Origin: Bacteroidia bacterium
GTDB lineage: Bacteria > Bacteroidota > Bacteroidia > Chitinophagales > UBA2359
Length of the DNA stretch: 64,000 nt
Assembly (NCBI GenBank): GCA_030427245.1
Contig: JAUHXA010000006.1
Span: 122,290 to 186,289, forward strand
Direction of reading: 5' to 3'
The translations under genes were made by a program, and so were the position numbers. The notes under the pieces are model-generated. The model saw only the letters and a list, made by a program, of their open reading frames with translations. It was not told where the DNA came from and ran no database searches. Below, one piece after another: positions 53,213-62,305 of this stretch (position 1 is the stretch's first letter; each line of letters starts with the position of its first letter).

Positions 53213-55840
53213 TTATTGTTGTATTTTTAAGTAATTCTCATTCTTCTCCCACCTTCCTTTCTCAAAATCAAACTTATTCACCACCTGCGTTCCCAACAAA
53301 AAATCACCCAATCTGCGCCCTTTTCCGACATCTATCAAAATAAGATTGACGAGCGCCAATACTCCAAAAAACACCCAAAAATAGGTCATACTTGAAGCAA
53401 AAAGATAGGTACAGACGGCCACCAAAGCCAAAGGCAACAAATCAACGGCTCGCCTAAACAAGACTTTCCAAAAACCACATGCCTGATTGGTGCGTGTATT
53501 CACCAAAACCAGCCATTTGGAAGATTCATCGTGCCACCCACCCACTTCTCCGTCCACTGTTCGGAAGCAACCAAACAGAGCAAACCCTACTCCAACAAGG
53601 AATCCCACCGTTTTGGGTACGCCCAAATTGTCGAATACCAACAAAACGAAAAGAAGCACAAACAAATTGACAAATGCCATTCGCAAAGTCTTGACGACCA
53701 TCGAACCCCATCGGTTTTCAAAGTTGGCTTTTGGATAAAAAAACTTGCCTTGTGTAGCCGCTTTTGCATTGTCTTTTTGCTCAAACCATTCGCCGAAAGA
53801 TTTGCCCAAAGACAAGGATTCTTTCTGTTCATCCAAAAAGCGCAAAACCACCATTTTGTAGCGACTCTGCTCAAACTGTTTTTGTTGGCTTAGTTGGTAG
53901 AGAGCTTTCATTTTTTCGGAATCGTGGGCATGAATCCTCGCACGTTCTAAGGCGATATACAATTGATAGTCAAAAAACTCTGGATTGTATTCGTCCTCTA
54001 TCAAAGGATGCAATTGAAGCAAATGCAAAATCGCCTCTTTTACCATTTTTTTGTCGTCTACATTTAAGTGTCTCAACAACACTCTCCGCAATTTTTCGGG
54101 CATTTCGCCTCGCTTAAACCACGGCAAACCGACCAAAGGCAATACATTTTCTTCTTTCATCAATACTTCCCCATCAAAAAGTGTTTCGCCAATGAAAAGA
54201 GTCAAATTCCAGTTCATTTCGGGATAAACGGCTGTGGCACACAACCACCGAAAACTCACTTCGTTTAGTTGTCGCTTCAATTCCTTTAAGGTGTCTCGGA
54301 CATTGAGGTTTTTCCAATCTGTTTTTGGAGCAAAGGTGGTAAATACCGCATTGGAGGCAGCAGAAGGTTTTCCTTCAAACAAATCTACTGCATGATTGAG
54401 GCTTTCTGTCTTTGCAGGTAAAACCGAAAATCCGCCTGTTTCTTCCCAAAACGATGTTGCAGATTTTGACAATTGGACGGTGCTTAACAGCATTTTTTCT
54501 TTCCAGTCGGTGAATACATTTCCCTTTTTAACAAGGGAATGTTGCGAACCATCTGCAATCACCACCAAACGACATTCTCCAAAACGATGCTGCAATTCTT
54601 GAAAGGAAACCTTTCGCTGTTCGGCATCCCAAAACCATTCGGTGTTGTTGTGGAAAAAATAGCGATGTACCAAAACTTCTTGTTGCTTCAATCCCTCAAA
54701 CCACATTTCAAACCATTTGGATTGTTGGTCTTTCACCGAACTTTGGTCTATCAACAACAAATATTCGGGCAATTCGCTTCTTTGTAGAAACTCAAAAGAA
54801 GGAAAACCTGCGGCTGCAATCGTTGAAGCAACCGTTTGTGGTACGTCAATGCGGTGAGTCGGAACGGTTTGACGGGTTTGGAGATTGGTCGCTGCTTTTT
54901 TGAAGGATTTGGAATGGGTCAGATTGAGTTCGCTTTTCGGCACTCGAATGTTCCAATATTGCGGCGGGTGAATGTTCTCCAATGCTTGCAGTTGAAATTC
55001 TTTTTTGACTTTGAAAAACCAACGAGCAACCCACGATATATAAAACAGGGACACCACCAATACAAAAAACCAAAAACCAAAGCTTCCTCCAGATTTTGAA
55101 GCCATTGCCTTTTTGAGGGAGAGTTCTTTTGAAAGATTGGTATCCATCTTCCAAGTTTTGTCTGGTGCTTTGGGGCTGGGTGTTGAAGCTTCGGATGTGC
55201 CTATTTCCCAATTTCTTGGGTTGGAGGTTGTTTTGGAGTGAGTAGTTTCTGTTTTCTTAGCAGATTTTTGAGAGGTTTTATCGGCTATTTTCTCCTCTTC
55301 TTTCAATGTTTTTACCTCATTTATTGGTGCTGCTTGTTCATACTCAGTAATTTCTATCTTTACCTTATAATCAGATACTTCGTTTGACATATTGAAGTAC
55401 AAAAATACTCCCATTACCAACAACAGTAAACCTACAAAAACGCCTCCAATGGTTTGAAGATGTTGTTGAAGGAAATCATTGAAGTGAAACTCGTCTTTAT
55501 TTCCATATTTGTCATACCGATTTTCTTCCTCCTTTTTTTCCTTTGCTTTGAAGGGAGCTTTCTTTTCCGCCTTTTTGGGCGCAACATTGGGCTGTTGGAC
55601 GGCTTGGTGTTGAATCCATTCTTCAAAATAGTGGTCAAAGGCTTGGTAGAACGCTATTTGTTCTTCTTCGTTGCCGACCACCAAAGGAGCTAAAAGGCTC
55701 TTCAATTTTTCGGGTGGACAATCTTCTGGCAGCAAATTCAACAATGCTTGAATCTGCAAAAAATCATCTACGCCCAACTCAAAACCTTGTTGTTGGAGGT
55801 AGGTAAAGAAATCTTCAAAGGGGAGCAAATATGGGTTCAT
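53213..55840 (-). CDS. CoxE/vWA-like membrane protein with one RDD unit (paralog)
   Basis: 875 residues, the same plan as the neighbour but with a single C-terminal RDD module (GRRLGDFLLGTQVVN near 850). The N-terminal LLPFEDFFTYLQQQGFELGV, the middle YLLLIDQSSVKDQQSKWFEM and many blocks between are closely similar in both. A Lys/Glu-rich linker follows the first domain. Start at the ATG at 55840 is supported by the shared LLPFEDF opening. The second gene begins 12 bases after this stop, so they are one unit. A MITE copy lies upstream. Confidence 0.75.
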   Translation of the reverse strand: MNPYLLPFEDFFTYLQQQGFELGVDDFLQIQALLNLLPEDCPPEKLKSLLAPLVVGNEEEQIAFYQAFDHYFEEWIQHQAVQQPNVAPKKAEKKAPFKAKEKKEEENRYDKYGNKDEFHFNDFLQQHLQTIGGVFVGLLLLVMGVFLYFNMSNEVSDYKVKIEITEYEQAAPINEVKTLKEEEKIADKTSQKSAKKTETTHSKTTSNPRNWEIGTSEASTPSPKAPDKTWKMDTNLSKELSLKKAMASKSGGSFGFWFFVLVVSLFYISWVARWFFKVKKEFQLQALENIHPPQYWNIRVPKSELNLTHSKSFKKAATNLQTRQTVPTHRIDVPQTVASTIAAAGFPSFEFLQRSELPEYLLLIDQSSVKDQQSKWFEMWFEGLKQQEVLVHRYFFHNNTEWFWDAEQRKVSFQELQHRFGECRLVVIADGSQHSLVKKGNVFTDWKEKMLLSTVQLSKSATSFWEETGGFSVLPAKTESLNHAVDLFEGKPSAASNAVFTTFAPKTDWKNLNVRDTLKELKRQLNEVSFRWLCATAVYPEMNWNLTLFIGETLFDGEVLMKEENVLPLVGLPWFKRGEMPEKLRRVLLRHLNVDDKKMVKEAILHLLQLHPLIEDEYNPEFFDYQLYIALERARIHAHDSEKMKALYQLSQQKQFEQSRYKMVVLRFLDEQKESLSLGKSFGEWFEQKDNAKAATQGKFFYPKANFENRWGSMVVKTLRMAFVNLFVLLFVLLVFDNLGVPKTVGFLVGVGFALFGCFRTVDGEVGGWHDESSKWLVLVNTRTNQACGFWKVLFRRAVDLLPLALVAVCTYLFASSMTYFWVFFGVLALVNLILIDVGKGRRLGDFLLGTQVVNKFDFEKGRWEKNENYLKIQQ

Positions 55841-55891
55841 CTTTTCAATTGTTAAATTGCTTTATGGTTGTATTGTTTTATTGCTGAATTA

Positions 55892-56025
55892 CCTACTACT
55901 GTACAAAATGATTTTTGAACCACAAAAGTATCAAAAGGGCACAAAAGAGATGGTTGAATTTCAGTTCTTTACTTTTGTTTTCTTTGTGCCTTTTGTGGTT
56001 AAATTAAAAATGTAAAGTAATATGG
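55892..56025. repeat. MITE-like palindromic element, copy 2 (134 bp)
   Basis: Same element as 20932-21054: CCTACTACTGTACA on the left, TGTAAAGTAATATGG on the right, and an extra 10-base GGCACAAAAG-type insert inside. It fills much of the 326-base gap between the MoxR gene and the paralog. No other feature in that gap. Confidence 0.85.
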
Positions 56026-56166
56026 TTGAATTATTTGTATAATTTGATAGTAAGTCAAACTGTTTTAATGAGCTTCAAATTCAAACTTCAAGAATCATAC
56101 ATCATACATTAAAGTTAGTGGATGTATGAGCAACGATATTTGATTGGTGATGTATCCATAAGAAAA

Positions 56167-57129
56167 CTACAAATCCTCTCTCAACCGCTTCAAGTCTTCT
56201 GGATTCTTCGCCAAAATACTATACGTACTCGCCAACTTCTGCAACTGTTCGGGAGTCGGCACATCAATCTTGACATCCAATTTGTCGAGAATGTGAATCC
56301 ACGCCAAAAGCTCGGCGGTTGCAGGTTTTTTGCGGAGTTTTTTGCTGCGGATTTCGGTAAAGTGGTCTATTGCAGCCTCCAACATTCGCTGTTGGAAATC
56401 TTCACTCAATTGCAGTCGTTTGTTTACAATTTGGCGAAGCATGTCTTTTTCGGGAAACGGAATGTGGTAATACACGCATCTACGCAAGAAAGCATCAGGT
56501 AGATTTTTTTCGGAATTACTCGTCAAAATGATAATCGGGCGGTAGCGTTGGTCTTGAATACTGTATTTTTTCCCTGTTTCAGTGACCATAAAACTCATGT
56601 TTTCAATCTCATGGAGAATGTTGTTGGGGAAATCACGAGTGGCTTTGTCAATTTCGTCAATCAAGACCACTGATTTGTGTGCGCCTTTTAGTTGCAAATC
56701 TTTGGGCATCAAAGCCTGTACTTCGGCATCTTCGTAAGAAGCCAAAATCGCTTGTCCGAGGGCTTCAAAGTGAATATAGTCGTTTACATCAATGTCTGAT
56801 TTTTTGATTTGGGTGTGGTGAAAATGACCGAGAGAATCATAACGGTAAAACAAATCTTTGGCGGAAGAATCTGTTTTGGCATTGAAAACCAACGGTTCAC
56901 CCAAGCCCAATTCCCAAGCTATACTTTTTGCCAAGTGCGTTTTACCAGTGCCAGGTTCACCAGTCAATAACAAGGGTTGCCCCAAAGCCAAAGCTACATT
57001 GACGGCATCTCGCAAGTAGTCGCTTGCAATGTAGCCACTGGGTTCATCTAATTTTCCGAGGTGTTGGTAGGTGGGTAATTCAAATCTGGACTGTTTTCCA
57101 CTTCCTTGATAAATATCAAAATTGTACAT
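56167..57129 (-). CDS. MoxR-family AAA+ ATPase
   Basis: 320 residues. Walker A is LLTGEPGTGKTHLAKSIA near 57; Walker B is VVLIDEIDKATRDFPNNILH near 150; ILTSNSEKNLPDAFLRRCVY near 200 is the sensor-1/Arg-finger region; the lid carries HFTEIRSKKLRKKPATAELL near 265. MoxR ATPases pair with vWA proteins and load cofactors or assemble complexes. The two CoxE/vWA-like genes follow on the same strand after a MITE copy, so I read them as one system. Confidence 0.92.
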   Translation of the reverse strand: MYNFDIYQGSGKQSRFELPTYQHLGKLDEPSGYIASDYLRDAVNVALALGQPLLLTGEPGTGKTHLAKSIAWELGLGEPLVFNAKTDSSAKDLFYRYDSLGHFHHTQIKKSDIDVNDYIHFEALGQAILASYEDAEVQALMPKDLQLKGAHKSVVLIDEIDKATRDFPNNILHEIENMSFMVTETGKKYSIQDQRYRPIIILTSNSEKNLPDAFLRRCVYYHIPFPEKDMLRQIVNKRLQLSEDFQQRMLEAAIDHFTEIRSKKLRKKPATAELLAWIHILDKLDVKIDVPTPEQLQKLASTYSILAKNPEDLKRLREDL

Positions 57130-57161
57130 AAAGAGAATTGATTGTTTTGAAGGTTTGGTTA

Positions 57162-57219
57162 GAGATGTGTTTTATTGCAGCAGAGGCTCTAAATTCTATA
57201 CTGCAATAAAACACATCTC
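57162..57219. repeat. Perfect 19-bp inverted repeat upstream of the MoxR gene
   Basis: GAGATGTGTTTTATTGCAG at 57162-57180 and CTGCAATAAAACACATCTC at 57201-57219 with a 20-base spacer. No U-run follows on either strand, so it is more likely an operator or mobile palindrome than a terminator. Confidence 0.85.
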
Positions 57220-57399
57220 ATTTTGTAACACATTATACCTACATAACGTTTTCACGTTCAATAAAATTCCTTCTAATCAATTCTTTTATCAAAAAAATGC
57301 ATTCAAATTGAGTATATTAAAATGCAGTTAATTTGAATGTGATTTTTTAGGCTAGTAAAGCAGAAAACGAGGAGTCATTTTTTGCCGTTACTTATATTA

Positions 57400-58485
57400 T
57401 CAAAACCTATATTCTTCATACTCTGCTTCAAATTCCATCGTAGTATTTTTGAGTTTTTTGACTTCCTTCAATCCTTCAAAACGAATCTTTACCTCCTGTC
57501 TTGTAATTACCCGAAAACCATAGTGGAGACTCTCATATTTAAACGCTTTTGCTCCTTTCAAGAGTTGACGTTGATGGACAAAATCGAGGTGTCGAGCAAT
57601 GCGTTTTTGAAGAAAATCATAAGAAGCAGTAGGCAAGTTGGGGGCGAGAATTTGTTCGGAGATGGTTTCCTCCAATTGTGGGTCAATCTCAAAACCAATA
57701 CTGTTTCGTTTGGAAGCTATAGCAGCAAGTGTTGTCGTAGCTGTTCCCAAAAATGGGTCTAAAACGGTGTCTCCTTTCACCGAAAACATATTGACCAAAC
57801 GATAGGCCAATTCAAAAGGGTATGCTGCACTTCTGTCTCGTGTCTTTTGGCTGTTCAGTCGTTGTTTCACACCCTTCAAGTCCCATATATCCGAAAACCA
57901 AAGATTGCGTTCTTCCCAAAAGTAAGCACTTTCGCTCCGATTCAGTTTTTCGGCTGCTGTTTTGAAGTTGCGCTTGTTGCCCTTGCGGAGAATCAAAATA
58001 TACTCGTGTTCGAGCGTCACATAAGCTCCCGGGGGCAACATTCCCGAACCCATAAATTTGTTGGGTGCATTGGTTTGTTTGCGCCAGAGAATGGTGGGTA
58101 AATTGCTGAACCCAAGTGAGATGCAGTATTGAAGGATGCGGGCATGATTGGAATACAGGCGAAAATGTTTTTCAATTGTTCGAGTCGCATCTCCAATGTT
58201 GATACACGCAATTCCACCGACTTTCAAAACCCTATAGACTTCCGACCAAACTTTGTCTAAAATTTGGTGCATGGCTTCAAAACTTGCGGGTCCATCTCCC
58301 TTCTCCAACGCTTTTTTGACTGCTACATCTTGTTCTGCAAAAATTTCGTCCCACATCTCAATCATCGGATAAGGCGGTGAAGTTACTACCAAATCAATAC
58401 TTTCCGCTTGAAGGGCTTGCATATTGGCGGCATTATCCCAGTAGATTTTATGATGCGTTGTAGAATTGTTGTTATTTGTATTCAT
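57400..58485 (-). CDS. Site-specific DNA methyltransferase (N4/N6 class), orphan
   Basis: 361 residues from the ATG at 58485; an upstream ATG at 58545 would add 20. Motif IV is VVTSPPYPMI near 33, and the AdoMet motif DPFLGTATTTLAA near 250 follows it, the beta order. SPPY favours N4-cytosine, though N6-adenine is not excluded. No endonuclease gene lies beside it, so it is an orphan or part of the MoxR neighbourhood. Recognition site unknown. Confidence 0.9.
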   Translation of the reverse strand: MNTNNNNSTTHHKIYWDNAANMQALQAESIDLVVTSPPYPMIEMWDEIFAEQDVAVKKALEKGDGPASFEAMHQILDKVWSEVYRVLKVGGIACINIGDATRTIEKHFRLYSNHARILQYCISLGFSNLPTILWRKQTNAPNKFMGSGMLPPGAYVTLEHEYILILRKGNKRNFKTAAEKLNRSESAYFWEERNLWFSDIWDLKGVKQRLNSQKTRDRSAAYPFELAYRLVNMFSVKGDTVLDPFLGTATTTLAAIASKRNSIGFEIDPQLEETISEQILAPNLPTASYDFLQKRIARHLDFVHQRQLLKGAKAFKYESLHYGFRVITRQEVKIRFEGLKEVKKLKNTTMEFEAEYEEYRF

Positions 58486-58578
58486 TGAGTTTTGAAGTTT
58501 TTGGATTACCTTTGTTGGCTTAATAATTGTGTGTAATATAACCATTTTTAGAAATTAGTAAAATAAATCATTCACAGT

Positions 58579-59574
58579 ATGAAAGTTGCAGTAGTAGGCG
58601 CGACGGGTATGGTCGGGAAAGTGATGTTGGAAGTTTTGCAGGAGAGAAATTTTCCTGTTACTCAAATTATTCCAGTGGCGTCTGAAAGTTCGATAGGAAA
58701 GACTGTTCTATTTAAAGGTCAAAAAGAAAAAATTGTTGGGATTGATGTGGCTCTATACAACAAACCCAGCATCGCTATTTTTTCGGCTGGAGCTTCAACA
58801 TCCTTGAAGTGGGCACCACAATTTGAAGAAATGGGCACAACCGTAGTGGATAATTCTTCGGCTTGGCGAATGCACGATACTGTGCCTTTGGTCGTTCCTG
58901 AAATCAATGCAGATATTTTGACCAAAGACGATAAAATTATTGCCAACCCCAACTGCTCGACTATTCAGATGGTGATGGCATTGGCTCCTTTGCATAAGAA
59001 ATTCAAAATGAAACGCTTGGTGATTTCCACGTATCAATCTGTGACGGGTACTGGAAAAGATGCTGTGGCGCAACTGCGAAATGAACGCAGTCGATTGGAA
59101 GGCGATATGGTATATCCTTACAATATTGACTTGAATTGTTTGCCGCATTGCGATGTCTTTTTGGACAACGACTACACCAAAGAGGAAATGAAACTGGTGT
59201 TTGAAACCCGCAAAATCTTACAAGATGACAGCATTGGTGTGACGGCTACGGCTGTTCGTGTTCCTGTCATTGGCGGTCATTCGGAGACGGTGAATGTGGA
59301 GTTTGAAAACGAATTTGAAATGGGTGAAGTTCGCAGACTCTTGACCGAAATGCCTGGTGTGGTATTGATGGACAATGTGAAAAACAACATCTATCCGATG
59401 CCTTTCTATCAACAAGGGAAAGATGAGGTGTTTGTGGGTCGTCTTCGCCGTGATGAGTCTCAACCTAAGACGCTGAACATGTGGATTGTATCGGATAATC
59501 TGCGTAAAGGAGCGGCTACCAATGCGGTACAAATTGCAGAATATTTGTTGAAAAAAGGATTGGTAGAGGCATAG
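58579..59574 (+). CDS. asd: Aspartate-semialdehyde dehydrogenase
   Basis: 331 residues. NADP loop KVAVVGATGMVGKVMLEVL at the start, active-site Cys in NPNCSTIQMVMALAPLHK near 130, and TAVRVPVIGGHSETVNVEFE near 225. It makes aspartate semialdehyde for lysine, methionine and threonine. Divergent from the methyltransferase gene (93 bases). A strong terminator follows at 59620. Confidence 0.97.
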   Translation: MKVAVVGATGMVGKVMLEVLQERNFPVTQIIPVASESSIGKTVLFKGQKEKIVGIDVALYNKPSIAIFSAGASTSLKWAPQFEEMGTTVVDNSSAWRMHDTVPLVVPEINADILTKDDKIIANPNCSTIQMVMALAPLHKKFKMKRLVISTYQSVTGTGKDAVAQLRNERSRLEGDMVYPYNIDLNCLPHCDVFLDNDYTKEEMKLVFETRKILQDDSIGVTATAVRVPVIGGHSETVNVEFENEFEMGEVRRLLTEMPGVVLMDNVKNNIYPMPFYQQGKDEVFVGRLRRDESQPKTLNMWIVSDNLRKGAATNAVQIAEYLLKKGLVEA

Positions 59575-59619
59575 TGAGAAGGTCGTTTGGCCTTTGATGA
59601 TAGATTTTGTGGCAAACAA

Positions 59620-59659
59620 AAAAGGAGAAGGTTTCTATTCGTAGAAACCTTCTCCTTTT
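59620..59659. terminator. Strong bidirectional terminator
   Basis: AAAAGGAGAAGGTTTCTA pairs perfectly with TAGAAACCTTCTCCTTTT around a TTCG tetraloop, with T/A runs on both sides. Serves asd (+) and the convergent beta-helix gene (-). Confidence 0.97.
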
Positions 59660-59718
59660 TTATTTTTTTCCGTTACTTGGGTGATTTATTTTTTCTTTAT
59701 TACCAATCAACTCAAAAA

Positions 59719-61011
59719 TTATCCAACTTTTAAAGGTTCATTTTTCTGTACCAAATACAAAGTTCCCGTAATCATTAGGCATAGCGCCAAAACAATCAAA
59801 CCCCATTCTGATAAAGTTGGCACTTCCACAAAAGCACTCGCATCCACTGAACCCAAATCGTGAGGGGCTACTCTTGTATTTCCACAAATATCATCGGTAG
59901 GAATAGTTCCTGCAGGAGCAGTACCATTGTCAAGTGCATCACTTGGAGATTGTGGCGAAAAATAAGCTTGACTGCCACAAAAGGCAATGGCAGCTAAATT
60001 CGGGTCAGTTGTATAGGTTGCAGATGTAGGGCAGTTATCACAATCTTCAATGAGTGTTGTATTAACCGTCATTGTGCCACCAGCTCCTCTAAAGTCGTTG
60101 CCACTTGTTGCACCTGTATTGTTAGCAATAATGGTATTGGTGAGTGTAAGGTCTCCTGATGTCCAGCCAACTCCACCACCTCTACGTATCGCACCTGTAC
60201 CTGTCATGCTGTTGTTTACTACTGTACAGTTGATTAGTTCATGGGTAGTTCCTGAAGCAGCTAATCTTATGCCTCCTCCCAAAACTGGAGAAGCATTAGA
60301 ACTACCTGCAGAATTGTTATATACAGTACAGTTGATAAATAGACTAGAGGAGCTTGCTTCATTGATGAAAATTCCACCTCCATTGCCGCCAGCCGTATTT
60401 CCAGATATGGTACAACGTGTAAAGGTGCAAGTGCTTGCTCCGATGTTGTGTACTCCACCGCCATTGCTATTCGCAACAGTATTATTGGCTTCATTGTCGC
60501 TGATAACACAATCGGTAAAACTTACAGTTCCATTATTCCCTGTGATGTAAACACCTCCTCCAGCATCCTCAGAACGATTATTCGCAATCGTCACTCGCAA
60601 GAAAGAAACATCAGAAGAAGCGTTGCAGAGAATCCTTACTCCGCCTCCATCTTCAATATTAGAACCTCCACTACTCAAAGCATTTCCATTTTGAATGGTT
60701 AAGTCTTGAAAAATAACAGTAATGTTGTTGCTTACTGCAAACACAGCATCTGTTGCTGCTCCTTGAGTAGCTGCTGCCTGAACAATTGTGCTACTTTGTC
60801 CTTGCCCTTGTATGGTCAAATCAATGGTGATGTTTATATTGGCTTCGGTAAAGGTTTCTGCCCCAATATCAATAATATCACTTGGATTGGCTGCTCCTAC
60901 CGCTGCCAAGATTGTTGTATGGTCACAGCCAGAGGCACAAACGGTAAGAGTGTCCGCAAATGAAATATGATAAAAACAAAAAGCGAGGATAAAAAATATA
61001 AGTTTTTGCAT
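59719..61011 (-). CDS. Exported beta-helix protein with IPTL-CTERM sorting signal
   Basis: 430 residues with a signal (LIFFILAFCFYHISFA). Residues 20-380 are right-handed parallel beta-helix repeats (FTDCVISDNEANNTVANSNG, FTRCTISGNTAGGNGGGIFI, LINCTVVNNSMTGTGAIRRG). The C-terminal 34 residues are VPTLSEWGLIVLALCLMITG then a basic tail, which fits the IPTL-CTERM sorting domain. Its processing enzyme is not known to me and is not in the window. Confidence 0.9.
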   Translation of the reverse strand: MQKLIFFILAFCFYHISFADTLTVCASGCDHTTILAAVGAANPSDIIDIGAETFTEANINITIDLTIQGQGQSSTIVQAAATQGAATDAVFAVSNNITVIFQDLTIQNGNALSSGGSNIEDGGGVRILCNASSDVSFLRVTIANNRSEDAGGGVYITGNNGTVSFTDCVISDNEANNTVANSNGGGVHNIGASTCTFTRCTISGNTAGGNGGGIFINEASSSSLFINCTVYNNSAGSSNASPVLGGGIRLAASGTTHELINCTVVNNSMTGTGAIRRGGGVGWTSGDLTLTNTIIANNTGATSGNDFRGAGGTMTVNTTLIEDCDNCPTSATYTTDPNLAAIAFCGSQAYFSPQSPSDALDNGTAPAGTIPTDDICGNTRVAPHDLGSVDASAFVEVPTLSEWGLIVLALCLMITGTLYLVQKNEPLKVG

Positions 61012-61476
61012 GACAAAGATTTGTTGTTTGAAAATAAGAATATGTGGTAATTGGAAACGTTCTTAATTTGAATTTAGAAATACAAATATGAACAGTAATC
61101 TCTATTCTGAAGTAAAGTTACAATTTTGTGACATAATAGTTTTAGATGCTCCTAGAATTGAACAAACCTTGCCTATTTTGGGTGGAGTTATTTACTTTTT
61201 TTGGCTTTTTCGTTTAGTTAAGTGTGTGAACAAGAACTTGTAGATGGGAAAGAACTACACACAATACAAGCAGTTCCTTTACATCTACAAGTTCCTGTTC
61301 AAAAATCAACAACAAGCACTTCAAAACCTAAATACTATGCACAAACTACTACCGACCGAGATTTTGAACATTTGGATGGGGTTTGGTTTGGGGTGAATTA
61401 TGTGGAAGCTGTTTGAAAAATTTGAACCAAACTACCTTCAATAACTGTTATCTCTAAAACAACAAAACCGTTTCTT
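61012..61476. other. 465-bp gene-free stretch between divergent genes
   Basis: It holds the hairpin element at 61228-61300. I see no credible coding frame in it; a 64-codon frame at 61222-61416 overlaps the hairpin and is probably chance. Confidence 0.6.
61228..61300. repeat. Hairpin element, GAACAAGAACTT family, copy 2 (73 bp)
   Basis: Arms at 61228-61254 and 61274-61300 are inverted (GAACAAGAACTTGTAGAT against ATCTACAAGTTCCTGTTC), with a 19-base spacer. The other copy is at 25425-25535. Confidence 0.8.
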
Positions 61477-61890
61477 ATGCAAACAATACCCATAAATTCA
61501 AAATTCCAGTTAGACGTTCAAGTGGTATTAGAGGGAATCAACCATTTAGATACCCTTTCATTAGAGCATTTCGCTGAAAAGGTCAATACCTTAGTTGCCA
61601 AACGAAAGGCAGTATCTTTATCCGAACAAGAAACCATTTTATTGAAACAAATCAATAAAGGAATTGCTCCAAATATCTCTAATCGCTTCAATGACCTCCA
61701 ACAAAAACAAAGAATTTCAAAGCTAAACAACAAAGAGCAAAGTGAACTCAACACTTTGGTAGATAACATCGAACTGCAAGAGGCAAAACGTTTGGAGGCG
61801 ATGATAACCTTAGCACAAACCTGGAATATTTCTTTGGAGGAATTGAGAAATAAGTTACAAATCAAACCCAACGAGCCTTATGTCTGGTAG
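61477..61890 (+). CDS. Uncharacterised protein, partner of the HNH gene
   Basis: 137 residues, mainly helical, with no membrane segment. A helical core contains LEGINHLDTLSLEHFAEKVN near residue 14 and ELNTLVDNIELQEAKRLEAM near 90. I do not recognise a family. Its last codons overlap the HNH gene's start by 11 bases (ATG at 61880 inside ..YVW), so translation is coupled. From memory, similar coupled pairs occur in cyanobacteria, but I cannot confirm a name. Confidence 0.6.
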   Translation: MQTIPINSKFQLDVQVVLEGINHLDTLSLEHFAEKVNTLVAKRKAVSLSEQETILLKQINKGIAPNISNRFNDLQQKQRISKLNNKEQSELNTLVDNIELQEAKRLEAMITLAQTWNISLEELRNKLQIKPNEPYVW

Positions 61891-62164
61891 ATACATTCCT
61901 GTAAAAATCAGGGCAGAAGTTATCCAACGAGCCAATGAAAGATGTGAATATTACCAAAGTTGGATGAAAAATGCCATTCACACCTTCAATATCGACCACA
62001 TCATACCGCTTGACAAAGACGGTAAATCAAACATAGAAAACTTGGCTCTTTCTTGTGGTGGCTGCAACAGCGCAAAGTCTGATAAGGTAACTGCAATAGA
62101 TTCATTAACCAATACGGATGTATTGATTTTCAATCCTCGTATCCATAAATGGAATGAGCATTGA
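61880..62164 (+). CDS. HNH endonuclease-like protein, shortened
   Basis: 94 residues. The HNH core is present: IDHIIPLDKDGKSNIENLAL near 38, then CGGCNSAKS near 58. The first metal-binding pair is degenerate: RCEYYQS near 21, where family members usually have RCEYCQ. The protein ends at KWNEH; relatives usually continue with 40-60 more residues after the EH(F). It may be a shortened or decaying gene. It overlaps the preceding gene by 11 bases. Confidence 0.7.
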   Translation: MSGRYIPVKIRAEVIQRANERCEYYQSWMKNAIHTFNIDHIIPLDKDGKSNIENLALSCGGCNSAKSDKVTAIDSLTNTDVLIFNPRIHKWNEH

Positions 62165-62305
62165 AGACCCAATGGAATGGTAGAAAGAGGTTAGGAAAGG
62201 TAGGCTTCAAAACAAATTACTTAATATATTTAGGCTTTTGAAAAAACTACGAAAAGAGTAACAATTTTATTAACTTGTAAGTCCTATTCCAAATACAAAT
62301 TTAAA

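Noticed and set aside
49622..58485. A BREX- or DISARM-type defence island
   Set aside because: A methyltransferase and an ATPase are adjacent, but no BrxC/PglZ, DrmA/B or helicase is present.
61222..61416. A 64-codon plus-strand frame
   Set aside because: It starts inside the hairpin element at 61228-61300, has no family match and no ribosome-binding context. Probably chance.
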